DNA of 64,000 nt, from the NCBI GenBank assembly GCA_036023115.1, contig JAYKKT010000079.1:8755001-8819000 (forward strand), read 5' to 3'. This DNA is from Brasenia schreberi. Taxonomy: Eukaryota; Streptophyta; Magnoliopsida; Nymphaeales; Cabombaceae. The notes beneath the pieces are model-generated. The model ran no database searches. It saw only the letters and a program-made list of their open reading frames with translations, and was not told the origin of the DNA. Positions 25,101-35,960 of the stretch are shown piece by piece; positions within the stretch are counted from its first letter, which is position 1; each line of letters starts with the position of its first letter. Position numbers and translations under genes: made by a program.

Positions 25101-25434
25101 ACTCGGTTGCACCTTCACCCTAGGATGCCTTATCCTAGGAGCCAAGTCAGGCTCATGAAGGGCTGCTCCAAGAGAGGATGGGACGACCCACAATGGAATT
25201 CAATCAAAGGCAATATCATGTTGAAGTCAAGCCTAGCCGATTGCACTTGGAAGCTCCTAGTCGGGTGCATGCTTAGCTCGAGTCAATGATCAACCCATGT
25301 CCAAGGCCACAAGGGGTTGGTCCAGCACATGATCAAGAGGGACCACAAGGGTCCATGTGATGACTTTGGATCGGATCAAAGCAATGGGCCAAGAGACCCA
25401 TGTCCAACCCGCCCCATGGAAGGGTCTAGCAAGA

Positions 25435-25468
25435 CCCCCCTTGGCCTATAAATAGAGGCCAAGGGGGG
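25435..25468 (+). promoter_or_regulatory. LTR TATA box inside a 12-bp perfect inverted repeat
   Basis: CCCCCCTTGGCC, then TATAAATAGA, then GGCCAAGGGGGG. The arms are exact reverse complements and the core promoter is the 10-base spacer. Purine-rich leader sequence (AGAGAGAG) begins about 100 bases downstream, as in many LTR R/U5 regions. Confidence 0.75.
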
Positions 25469-27059
25469 GACGTTTCCAACAACTTGGACATAGAGAGCGG
25501 CTTCCCAAGGCTGGAGAGAAGAGAGAGGGAGAGTTTAGGGTAGATAGGAGTTGCTGCAAATTAGAGAGAGAGAGAAAAAGAGAAAAGAGAGGAAGAAGGG
25601 ACTGAAAGTAGAAGAGGAAGGGGACAACCTCCCCATTGTATCCGATTTTTCTTGAAAGGCTGGTAAGTGAGTATTTCTCTTCTATTGTTAATCTTGATCT
25701 CTTCTTGATATTCAATTTAAGAAAGGGGTTGTATTAATGGAGTTTTGTCTCCCCCCATATTGTAATAGCAAGTAGATATGCTGTCAATTTCGTTTCATGT
25801 TTATGCACTCTACTTGTTTGCTTTCTTGATTCTCTACCTCTCTATATTCTATAAACACGTATAACTCCTACCCCCCTCTATGCTTAAGCTAATAATACAT
25901 TTACATTCATTTCCCTTTAGTAATTTATTTTATGTTTGCTGTAATTATACCATTGAATCTCGAATGAATGCATCACGCATGTTGTAAACACAGAAAATTT
26001 GTTTTCAGCATTTCTGTATATGTTTGATGTTTTATTTTCCATTTTCACATATCTATTCCGATTGACTTAAAACTTGGAACAATTAATCTTCACACACTAG
26101 CCCACATAGGATAAAATTATTAAGAATTTTAGGACCGTGCAACCACATAGTTAAAACTATGTAAGATCGAGAAAATCCTGAACCAACTCTGTTAAAATTG
26201 TATTCCCTACAAAAAGAGCTTGGGTAATTATCCCATAACTCTGTATGTAGTAGTCCAATTTTAGTGAAACTTGGTTCATTGGAAATTTGACATCCATATC
26301 TTTCCAAAAAAGCTAATTTCATAAAAATCAGAACTCTGTGCACTGAGATACAGACCTTTTTTTAGGTTTTTGTATTTCTATAACAACATAATTTTGAGTG
26401 TCTGAGTAGAGACACTTCCTGGATTTAATTCTGAATAATCACAATACCCAAAAATAAAATAAAAATAGTTTCAAAATCTTCACGTTTGAATCTATTCACT
26501 GTAAAGTTTTCATGATTTTTGGAGATCCAAAAGTCATTGAGAAAAAATAAGAAAATAAGGTCTAAAAGCAGAACCAGTTTCTGATTTTCAATACTTAGCA
26601 AAATTTTGATTCAAAACACTTGGTGCACGAATTTGATCAAGTCTCTTGGATTTTCTTAAAGTAAATTTTGAAAACATATACCAGCACAAATAAATCCTCA
26701 AAGCGCCTAGGCTGACCCTTGAACATCAGTTTAAGAAGGCTTAAGGCGAAAAGATCTTGCTTAGCCACAATCGCCCACGAAGTCAGAATTACACTTTGCT
26801 AGTTTTAGTGAAACTAGCTGGCACGTTCACGCATAAAATGAAGTAGGTTGAGAAGTTTATTTTAAGTCTCTACATAAGCTTGGAGTGAAATTTTCCCATA
26901 AACAGAATTGGCACGCCCTATGAAATTGTGAGAATAGAAGAGGAGGTTGTGACTCGGTATATATTAAGATTCCTCAATGAAGATGGTTGCTTTTAGGAGA
27001 TCAACTAGACATTCATAGTCTTAACTTCAAAAGCCCTAACACAATAAGCAATATCATCA

Positions 27060-28090
27060 CACTACCTTGTATAACATGTTGAAACTCATTAGCAAAGTCC
27101 TGGCTAATCTGATCAAAGTTATTCTTTCTCGTATCTTATCAACACATGAGAGTGCCTTCATTAGTAATCAACATATATATGACAATATTTTTATTGCTTT
27201 TGAGTTGATAAATTCTCTAAAGAAATTATGGGGTAATGCATGTTGGATAGTGTTCAAGGTGTATATGACCAAAGCTTATGACAACGCGAAACTTTTTATA
27301 TGGGCTTTTACAATAGGTGAATTGGTTTGATCATGAAATATTTAACTCTCATAACTTATTCTATCATTGTAAAAGAGTATCTAGTAAGAGTTATTCAGCC
27401 TCATAGTGCACTTTGACAAGGGATCTTCTCGCACTATATTTGTTCATATTTTATGTGAATTGTTTGTCTTTCCTCTTACTTATAAGTGAATATTAAGGAG
27501 CATTTTCTAGAAAATTGGTATGGAGAAACTCTCCAACAATTAGTTACTTATTTATTGCTGATTTTTGCCAAGGCCAATCGACAGGAGCGCATAGATATTT
27601 TTTTCATATTCTTGAGACTCATAAGAGTATTTAGGCAAATGAGTAACTTTGACATATCAGTTCTTTTGTTTAGCCTGAAAGTCAAATGAGAAGGCATGAA
27701 AGTTATTAAACGAGCATTTTTCAAGAGGTATATTGGGTTGCCGATAGGTTTGAAGATATCTAAAAGTTACCAATTGCTCTAATAAAAAGAGAAGTTTTAG
27801 AAAAAATACATGTAGAAGGAAAAGGTAACCAAGGGAAGGAAAGAGATTCTTATAAAGGCATCTTCCATAGCAATATTTCATGGATTGTTTTGAGTTTTAC
27901 TTTCTCCATATAAAAAAAAAGTTTATGGATTTTCTCATAGGTCCATCAAATGGATAGTAGAAAAATGCATTGGCAGTCATAGACACATTTGTGTTGGCCA
28001 AAAGAGGACCATGGTATTTATGGAACTCTATTTATTTTAACCTGGCCTTTCTTGCAAAATAGGAATTACAACTTAGAATGAACAAAAATG
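27060..28090 (+). pseudogene. L1-type LINE reverse-transcriptase remnant
   Basis: The plus strand reads MYNMLKLISKVLANLIKVIL, ESAFISNQHIYDNIFIAFEL and MTKAYDNAK, then KANRQERIDIFFIF and, further on, KRGPWYLWNSIYFNLAFLAK. These match successive blocks of plant L1-type LINE RT and its C-terminal region. Several frameshifts and stops separate them. The 5' part and the endonuclease are absent. Confidence 0.8.
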
Positions 28091-28095
28091 AATTA

Positions 28096-28610
28096 GTTTA
28101 AGGTCAATATGTATGCCTCCTCTAGGATTTGGTTTTCTAAATTATAAGAGAGGGAAGCAAATCAAACAAATGGTTGAAAAGCTAGTCTAACAACCCAAGT
28201 AACTTAACTAAGTCATATTGGAATTAATCCTTGGGAGCTATAATTGAAGCTTTTTGAGTGTGAAGTTGAGGAAAATATCTACCGCTCTATTAGGTGCTAA
28301 ATTACAATATTTGAGAGAAAACAAGTCGAAAAAATGATAGAGAGGCTACTTTATCATTCCAAATGACTTTATCAAGACAATTTTGGCTTAATTCTTGTGA
28401 AATAGATAAGAGCCTCTTGAGTATGATATTTACAACAAATTCTACCATGTAACAAAGAATTGTTTTTAAATTACAAGATTGAGCAACCATTCTAGCTCTC
28501 TAAATGACTCAAATGAATAATTTCACGCTTAATTCTTGCCAAATACACCAAAGCTCTTTGAGTGTGAAACTTAAGGCCAATATCTACCACTTAATTTGGC
28601 TCTTAACTCA
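28096..28610 (+). repeat. About 171-bp satellite-like monomers, block A1
   Basis: Degenerate copies of a unit with AATTCTTGTGAAATAGA, AGCTTTTTGAGTATGA, TATCTACC.CTCTATGA, TCTAAATTACAAGATTTGAG and a GGCTACTTTAGCATTCCAAG segment. AATT anchors lie at 28222, 28390 and 28531. Same orientation as block A2. Confidence 0.75.
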
Positions 28611-30577
28611 ATAGGGACTCTTCACAAACTGTGATCTCCTAGTGTAGATCCAGGGTAGTGAAATGTGTCCACTGTAGGCTTTTTGCAAACCAACTTTCGA
28701 ATCACCCCAACTTGGGTTGGTTCTTTCCATGGGTCATGGGATACCATTTATACCTTTAATTAGCTCCAAAGTAACTTCTATATTACAGATAGACATAAGT
28801 TAGCCCGAGTCAAGTTGTGGTGACCTTTGTGGGTCACATAAGCTAAAATGGCTTCTCAATCATTCCTTTGACTCTTCCACAAGAATTAAGCTAGAAATGA
28901 CTTGCTAAAGTCTCTTCAAATGCTAAAGTGGAGTCTTGACCAATCGATTGACTTTTTAATCTCTCAAATCTTTTATAGAACCATATCTTAGAGGAGAGAA
29001 AGATATTCACCTCGATGCCACAATCAACAAGCTTCAACTATATTTCCCAAAAAGTAAGCCTAATACGACTCACTTGGGTTGTTAATAAAGTAACCCTTTG
29101 ATTATTTGTTTGACTTGTTTTTTTCTCAAATCTTATAATTTAGAACCAAATCATAGATGAGAGGTAGATATTCTCCACAATGTTGTAGACGTGAATTTTT
29201 ATTTCAAATCATTTAGGATTTGAAATCAAACTCTCAAACTACGTTGTGTTGCGTGAGCATGCCAGCTAGTTTACTAAAATTAACAAAGTTCGGTTTTGTG
29301 ACTTTAATAGGCGATTGCGGACAAGTGAGGTCTTTTCGACATTGACCTTCTTGAACCGGCATTCAAGGGTTAGCCTAAACGCTTGAAAAGTGTTTGAATT
29401 CGTTAAATTCGAAAAGGTAAAAATCAGATCTTACAAATTTCAGAGTTTGTGCTTAAGTTCCTGATTTCTGAAAATTTTCAGTTCAGTTTCAAAGACTTGT
29501 TCTCTGAATTTTTAAAAATACTTCTAGTTCCGAAAAAATTCTAAAAATTTTAGAGAAAAGAGATATACATGTTTAGAATCAAAATATATTTCTATTTTAT
29601 GATTTTATTTTGTAATTTCTAAGAATTAAATCCAGAACCAGAGACTGTTATGAAAGTCAGAACAGTTCTATTTCTGTGAGTTAGAGGCTCAGAAAAACAG
29701 TCATATCTCTTCACTCAGACATCAAATTTCGATAAAATTTATTTTGTTAGGAAGATACGGATGTTAGTTTCTAGAGAATCAAATTTCATAAAATTCCACT
29801 CAGTGGTTGTAGAGATATGAACGAAAGAACAGGGGTCTGTTTCTGAACGTTCTGTTTTATTAAAACGCAATCTGATTTTTTGTAAAACTTCATAGATCTA
29901 ACTAACTAAGCAAACGATCATAAAAATTCCTAAAAATTTTATCTAGTGATTTCTGATATATCTATATCATACATGAAAAATTTAGAATCAATTGGATTAG
30001 CCGTTTGTTCAGAATAATTCTATGATCAGACGTGTGTACACCAACAGTTTTAGAAATCAAAGTTGGAGAAAATTTTATAACGTTACTAACTTGGTTTGGA
30101 ACGATGTTCAACCTGTATTCAGTCCTAACAAAGCATGGAAATCATACAAATATGGATTTTTGTTTCATTCATGAAGGAATTACGCATATTTGTATTGATA
30201 TAGATCACGAACATAGGCTTATAGATTCGATTCTTATACAAGTCTGCAGAATCTGTGGTTTTTCAGATTTGCATGAATAAAAAACTACTTTGTGAAAGAT
30301 TCCAACCTGTATAATGGAGAGGGAACGTGGAGGAACTTCTTCAGATGATCGTCGGATGTCGGAACTGGGCCGACCTCCTTTTTTCCTCTTCTTCTCCTTC
30401 TTTCTTTCTCTCTTTCTCTCTATTCCACTCTATTTTCGGACTGAATGTTGCCGTGAGTTGGTTGATTATGGTTGATCGTCGCTGGTTGATGGTTGATCGT
30501 TCCTAGTTGATCCTGGCTGATTCCTTCTGGTTTCTCGTTGATTGATCCTCGTTGATGGCCTTTGCAGCACCTGGGAG

Positions 30578-30592
30578 GGCCTTTTTATAGGC
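30578..30592 (-). promoter_or_regulatory. TATA box of the solo LTR
   Basis: The minus strand reads GCCTATAAAAAGGCC, with a short GCC/GGC inverted repeat around the TATA element. Downstream on the minus strand comes a GA-rich leader, as in the related plus-strand LTR. Confidence 0.6.
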
Positions 30593-31395
30593 TCACGGAT
30601 ACCTGTTGGTTGTGCTTTGGATAAGCCTGATCTTGGTTGTTTTGATAGCTAAATCTGCTACCTGATCTCATCTGATTTGGAACGTGATCTGCATATGATC
30701 TTTTTATTTTATCTGTGTTGCTGAACTTTATCTATTGTTGAACGTTTGTTGAACATTATCTGTAATTTGAGTTGTTGAACGTCATCTGCATTTGATCTCG
30801 TGTGAATTGGTGGGACGTTATCTGCAGTTGATAACATGATCCAACGTTATCGGCATTTGATGATCTTCCTTTTATGTGGTAAGCCTTGAACGTTATCTGA
30901 TCCTTCTTTAATCTCATGTGCTTTGAACCTGATCTTCTGCTCCTTCTTCAATCTGTCACAGATATGGATGAGAAGCTCTAGAAGTCGTTGACAACCTGCA
31001 ACTATTATGTTCTGTTGAAGGTTGTTGAAGGCTGTTAATGTTGTTGACAAGATTTAGCTGGGAGTCATTGAAGGTCTATCTGGCAAATGGTGGGTCCATT
31101 TTTGATTCTGCAGAAGACTCCGCATGGCTGTGTTTTACCAAGTTTTGCTCTAGCCAGTATTGTTGAGTTGCTTTTTCTCTACTACGGTCGTGTTTGCCAT
31201 TGCTTATCTTGAGACAAAAAATCTTTGGAGGTACTTTATTCCACAGTTCATAGATGTACTTACTACGATGCACATAGTTTCATGTGAGCATGATGACCAT
31301 ACAAGCAAAGGCCAGTGGCAAGTAATCCCTCGAGTGAACTATACAGAGCACTCACATACTTGGAATCTTGATCAAGGGGATTCGTATCTTTTAAA

Positions 31396-31493
31396 GACCT
31401 CCACTACCTTTCAGCTGCAAAGTTCCGACCAGTTTTACCAAGCACCACAACGATGCCTCCAGTCATGTACTCACACCCATGATCACCAATAGT
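31396..31493 (-). pseudogene. Glutamate synthase (GOGAT) fragment inside the LTR
   Basis: The minus strand reads [19 protein letters not shown] then TGRNFAA, the C-terminal (GXGXG) domain block of glutamate synthase; [11 protein letters not shown] with HGCEYM suggests the NADH type rather than the ferredoxin type. Similarity fades after an AGTGGAGGT stretch near 31396. The enzyme makes glutamate from glutamine and 2-oxoglutarate. Only about 30 codons are recognisable and stops follow, so this is a gene fragment with no product. Confidence 0.7.
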
Positions 31494-32984
31494 AATGTGC
31501 TGTGCTGCAGATTTTCCAGCAATTGTCCTTGCTGCACGTTTGCTGTGAAAGTGGTTATGCAAATCTATGTTCCATGCCTACCTATTATGAAATTGTTAAG
31601 TAAGGCCCATGTTACATTTTTGAAAACTGGCCATCATGCTCGCTAGATTTCCTCCATGAGTGTCAAAACATTAACCTTATTTTTAACACCAAAATAACAT
31701 AACATCAAAGGATGACAATGCAAAACTGATGCATATCAATACACTAATTGCCTCATAACATGGACATGTTACGAAATGCATTCGATACCAAACTTTTCTT
31801 TTCAGAAGCTATCGTTCTTGTTTCAGTCTTTCCTTTCTTTTGATAATACCGACCTTACCCTCTAGAAATTTATTTCTTTCCAAGTATGAGCTTTTCTTTC
31901 TAGGAAGCTCACTTTCCCTTTTCAACGCCCGCTTTCCTTTCTAGCACCCACCTTCATTTTCAGGTGTCAACTTGTCTTTTAAATGCTTGTTTCTTTTCAA
32001 AACGACAAATTTTAAACATACTTTTCAACATAAATCTTTTGAGGAAATGAAATCCTGCTTTTCCCGTAATGAGGGCAAAATCGTCATTTTTATCAAATTT
32101 TGTCAAACTTCGAAATTTTCAGAAAGGGGAGCCTTTTTTCATCATTTTAAATCTTCCATAAAATTTTGGTACCGAAATAAGCTAGTTTAGTGCCTTTTTC
32201 ATTCGAAAACCCAAAGTTACCAAATATAGCCACTTCCACAAAAGGTAAAATTTTTTTTAAAAAAAATTGAGTGTTTACAAATGTTTACTCGAGAAGGCTT
32301 TGATGACATTTCCCAACTAGTTGTAATGCGTTTAAGTCATTTGAGTTGCTAAAGTAGCATTTTCATTATTTGTCTGATTTGTTTCCCCTACAAATCTTGT
32401 AATTTAGAGTCAAATCATAGAGGAGTGGTAGATATTAACCTTCATATCACACTCAAAAAATATTCATTCTATGTGGAAAGAATTAAGTATAGAATAATTC
32501 ATCAAAGTCACTTCGAAAGCTAAAGTGTATGCTTTGTCATTGTTTTGATTGCTTTCAACATTAATTCTTGTAATTTTAAACCAATTCTTTGTGCAATGTA
32601 CAAAATTATCATAAATATCATAGTCAAGAGACTTAGAGTCCATTTCACAAGAATTAAAGTCGAAAATGAGTAGCTAAAGTCACTTGGAATGCTAAAGTAG
32701 CCTATCAATCTTTTGCTCAACTCGTTTATCTTATAAATTTTGTAATTTCGAAACATATCTTTGAAGAGAGGAAGATCTTCTCCTTAATATCACTCATAAT
32801 ACTTTGGTTGCATTTAACAAGAACTTAGTCCGGTATGTTTGACTTAAGTCACTTGGGTTTCTAAAGTAGCCTTTCAATCATTTATTCATTTTGTTTCTCT
32901 CTAAAAACTTGTAATTTGGAACTAAATAATAGGGAAATCCTACGAATGATAGGAGAGAAATATCATTAGTTTTATATGGTCCCT

Positions 32985-33300
32985 GTGTTAATAGGTTTCC
33001 TAGGTGAAATATGTTTCTTAGTGGAAGTAGGTTCTACAATCATTGCTTTAATAAGTTTCTTGGGTTAAATACATGTCCTAGTAGAAATAGGTTTCTTAGA
33101 AGCAATAGGTTTCCTAAACAAAGTAAGTCTCCTATGTAGAGTAGGATATGTATGTAATAAGCCTTCTATATAAAGGGTCTCAGTGAAAATATTTATGCAT
33201 AAATTTATACCAGATTAGTTTTTTCATTTTAGATTTCTTTACTTGATATTTCTCTTGAATTGCCTTTCCCTCCCTCTCTATTCAGCACCAAAACTTCATC
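32985..33300 (+). promoter_or_regulatory. LTR-like promoter segment with AGGTTTCYTAG repeats
   Basis: Between satellite blocks B and A2, the motif ATAGGTTTCCTA/TAGGTTTCTTAG recurs about every 25-30 bases from 32990 to 33125, followed by CTATATAAAGGGTCTC at 33162. Repeats upstream of a TATA box are typical of LTR U3 regions. No element ends were established. Confidence 0.45.
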
Positions 33301-33559
33301 ATTTTAAGCCCCCAACTTTCTGGCAATCAGCTGAGATTTCCAGCCACCTTCAACCATTAAAGGGAGCTACCTCTAAATATTTTTAGAGTGGCTTTCTATA
33401 GTCAAAGAGGTTTGAATTTTGACATTTTCATTAGATCATAATTTCCATGAGAATAGATGCAAAACCAGTTTTTTTTGTTTCCAACCACATTGAGCTGAAT
33501 TTTTTTTTGTCAATTTTATTTGGTCCAATTCATCAAAAATCAGTTTTTTTTGTGTGTTC

Positions 33560-34720
33560 CAAGGCCAAAAGGCATCATTAGTTCTCCAAGTAACTAATGA
33601 TTCATTTCACACCTAATTCTTGTGGAATAGAGTGGAAGCCTTTTGAGCATGATATTGAGATTAATATCCACCCTCTATGATTCACTCAAAATTACAAGAT
33701 TTGAATGAGACAAGTTAATATGTACCACTCTTCTATGATACTTATGATAATTTCTATCACTGAACAAGGAACCAGTTTTAAATTACACCAATTGGCCCTA
33801 AAAGGAGAAAAAGAGAGCTAGTGGCCACTTTAACTCCCCACATGAATCTAAAGAATCCTTTCATGCTTAATTCTTGCTAAATAGAAAAACAAGACTTTTG
33901 AGTATGACCTTAAGGTTAGTACCTAGCATCCCTCTATGAGCTGGATATAAATTATAAGATTTGAGAGAGAAACAAGTCGAGCAAATAATAAAAATGCCAC
34001 TTTTCTAACTCAAATGAGTTAAGTGAGTTCTATCGGCCTTAATTCTTTTGAAACACAACCAAAGCTTTTTGAGTATAACATTTAAGAGAATATCTACCTC
34101 TCTTCTAAGATATGGTTCTAAATTACAAGATTTGAAGATAAACAAGTTGAACAAATGATTGAGAGGGTACCTTAGTATTCCTAGCAACTTTAGCCACTCA
34201 TACCAAGCTTCATTCATATGAAATAGAATAGAATCCTCTTGAGTGTTGTGATATTTATAAGAATTTCTACCACTTGACAAATAATTGGTTTTACATTAAG
34301 AATTCATCTTGAAAGGTGTGAAAAAAGATGACTGAGCAACTATTCTATCTCTTTGAGTAAATCTAATGGATCATTTTACACTTAATTCTTGCCAAATAGA
34401 ACCAAAACATTTTGTGTATGACAATATGGTTAATTTTACAACTTCAGTATGATTTGATTCTAAATTACAATGTTTAAGAGGAAAACAAATCAAACAAATG
34501 ATTGCAAGGCTATTTTCTAAACTTAAGTGACTCAAGTGAGTCGATCAGGCATAATTCATGAAAAACACAACCAAAGCTTTTTTAGTATGATGTTGAAGAG
34601 AATATCTACGTCTCCTCTAAGACATGTTTCTAACTTACAAGATTTGAGAGGGAAACATGTTGAACAAATTATCAAGAGGCCACTTTAGCATTCATGAAAT
34701 CTTATAATTTAGAATTATAT
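33560..34720 (+). repeat. About 171-bp satellite-like monomers, block A2
   Basis: AATT/ATTC anchors at 33869, 34041, 34211, 34384 and 34553 give spacings of 172, 170, 173 and 169 bp. Monomers are diverged but clearly share AAGCTTTTTGAGTAT, TCTAAATTACAAGATTT and CAAATGATTG segments. The orientation is opposite to block B. The unit length is close to that of many plant satellites. Confidence 0.85.
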
Positions 34721-34859
34721 ATTAAAGAAGAAATAAATATTAGTGTCATAAAGATGGTTGTGTGGACATTTATTCATTCAAATTCATTTCCTCCATTTAC
34801 TCGACCATAAAACTATCTTTATTCGTTTCACTCATGCGCACACTATACACTAATTTCAC

Positions 34860-35960
34860 AAAACATCATAAATAGGTATATATAGACACACACGTGTACA
34901 TGTTCGTATAAACATATACTTATCAAATGGGCATATGTACGCAATTAAGGAGGTAGTATTGAAGCAGATGAGTAATGATTTATTATCGCCACTTAGGTGA
35001 AGTAATGACTCAGGAGTAGATATATCTAAACTACATTCTAAAATAGAAGTACTACTTACCACCCACCATTGAAAAGTTATAGACCACTAGGCGAGGAGTT
35101 GCAAAAGTTGAAGACCCGTCTAGAGAAGTGGAGAAGTAACTAGAATTCGTCCACCATGAACTATAAAAAGAGGTCTGCCAACCTTGAAGCTCATTGATCA
35201 TCACATATCAACGTGTTTCCTTTCCTTTGCTTCTTTTATTTCTTGGTTGTAATATGTAGTTCTAGTTCATAATTGTAGTCTTGTTCTATAGTCAATAACA
35301 ATCTCCCTTTTATTCCCTATTGATTTTCTTCCTGAGTTTATTTTTTTTGCATTAAGTTGTACAATCAAACTTACCATTGAAAACACTCAAAAGGAGCCCG
35401 AGAAGCCACTTAAAGGATTGATTGTTCACTTTCTCAAATAGGCACATGTAGGAACTTGAGGAGGTAGTATTAAAGTGGATGAGTAATGATCTACTATCAT
35501 CACTAAAGTGAAGCAATGACTCATTAACAGATATAGTTAAACCGTATTCTAAAATAGTAGTACTTATCATCCACCATCAAAAAGTTATAAGCCACTATGC
35601 GAGGAGTTGTAGAAGTTGAAGAGTCATCTAGAGAAGTGGAGAAGTATCTAGAATATGTCCATCAAAAACTATAAAAAGAGGTTTGCCAACTTGAAGCTCA
35701 TCGATCATCACATATCAACTTGTTTCCTTTCCTTTGCTCCTTTTATTTCTTAGTTGTAATCCGTAGTTCTAGTTCATAGTTGTAGTTTTGTTCTATAGTC
35801 AATAACAATCTCCCTTTTATTTTCCATTGATTTTCTTCCAGAGTTTAATTTTTCTACATTTAGTTTTGTTCTATAGTCAATAACAATCTCCCTTTTATTT
35901 TCCATTGATTTTCTTCCAGAGTTTAATTTTTCTACATTATGTTTTACAATGAGACTTACC
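34860..35960 (+). repeat. 511-bp tandem duplication with TATA-like promoters
   Basis: GAGGTAGTATT occurs at 34950 and 35461; the copies continue through CTATAAAAAGAGGT (35161 and 35671) and CTATAGTCAATAACAATCTC. The second copy contains a further 78-bp internal duplication (35791 and 35869). TATA, a pyrimidine-rich leader and the lack of coding sequence suggest two tandem LTR remnants, an inference. Confidence 0.7.

Larger units (their letters stand above)
24521..26874 (+). repeat. Long Gypsy-type LTR (plus strand)
   Basis: It starts TGTAAACACCC and ends near TTTAAGTCTCTACA. The ends resemble those of the 3.1-kb solo LTR at 29184-32279 read in reverse, including a shared AACTAGCTGGCA block just before the 3' end. 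A TATA box (TATAAATA) at 25447 lies between 12-bp perfect inverted repeats. The sequence after 26874 contains GAATTGGCACGCC, like the start of an internal region, so this may be a 5' LTR of a truncated element. No matching 5-bp target duplication was found. Confidence 0.65.
29184..32279 (-). mobile_element. 3.1-kb solo LTR with 5-bp target duplication
   Basis: The segment starts TGTAGAC and ends GTTTACA, so the termini are TG...CA with a 7-bp imperfect inverted repeat. AATGT flanks it on both sides (29179-29183 and 32280-32284). It interrupts a satellite-like monomer, which reads through when the insertion and one AATGT are removed. A TATA box on the minus strand (TATAAAAA, 30582-30589) gives the orientation. 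It has no pol or gag similarity, consistent with a single long LTR left by recombination. Its ends match the LTR at 24521-26874. It carries a glutamate-synthase fragment. Confidence 0.8.
28860..32940 (-). repeat. Satellite-like monomers, block B (split by a solo LTR)
   Basis: The same unit in reverse orientation. AATTAAG anchors lie at 32481, 32652 and 32822, spacing 171 and 170 bp; the two monomers left of the insertion (anchors near 28884 and 29053) have similar spacing. The block is 28860-29183 plus 32280-32940; between them sits the LTR at 29184-32279. Removing the LTR restores one continuous monomer. Confidence 0.8.

Noticed and set aside
32962..33583. Direct repeat ATCATTAGTT at 32962 and 33574 as a target duplication
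   Set aside because: The right copy is part of the satellite-like monomer itself, and the enclosed segment has no matching ends.
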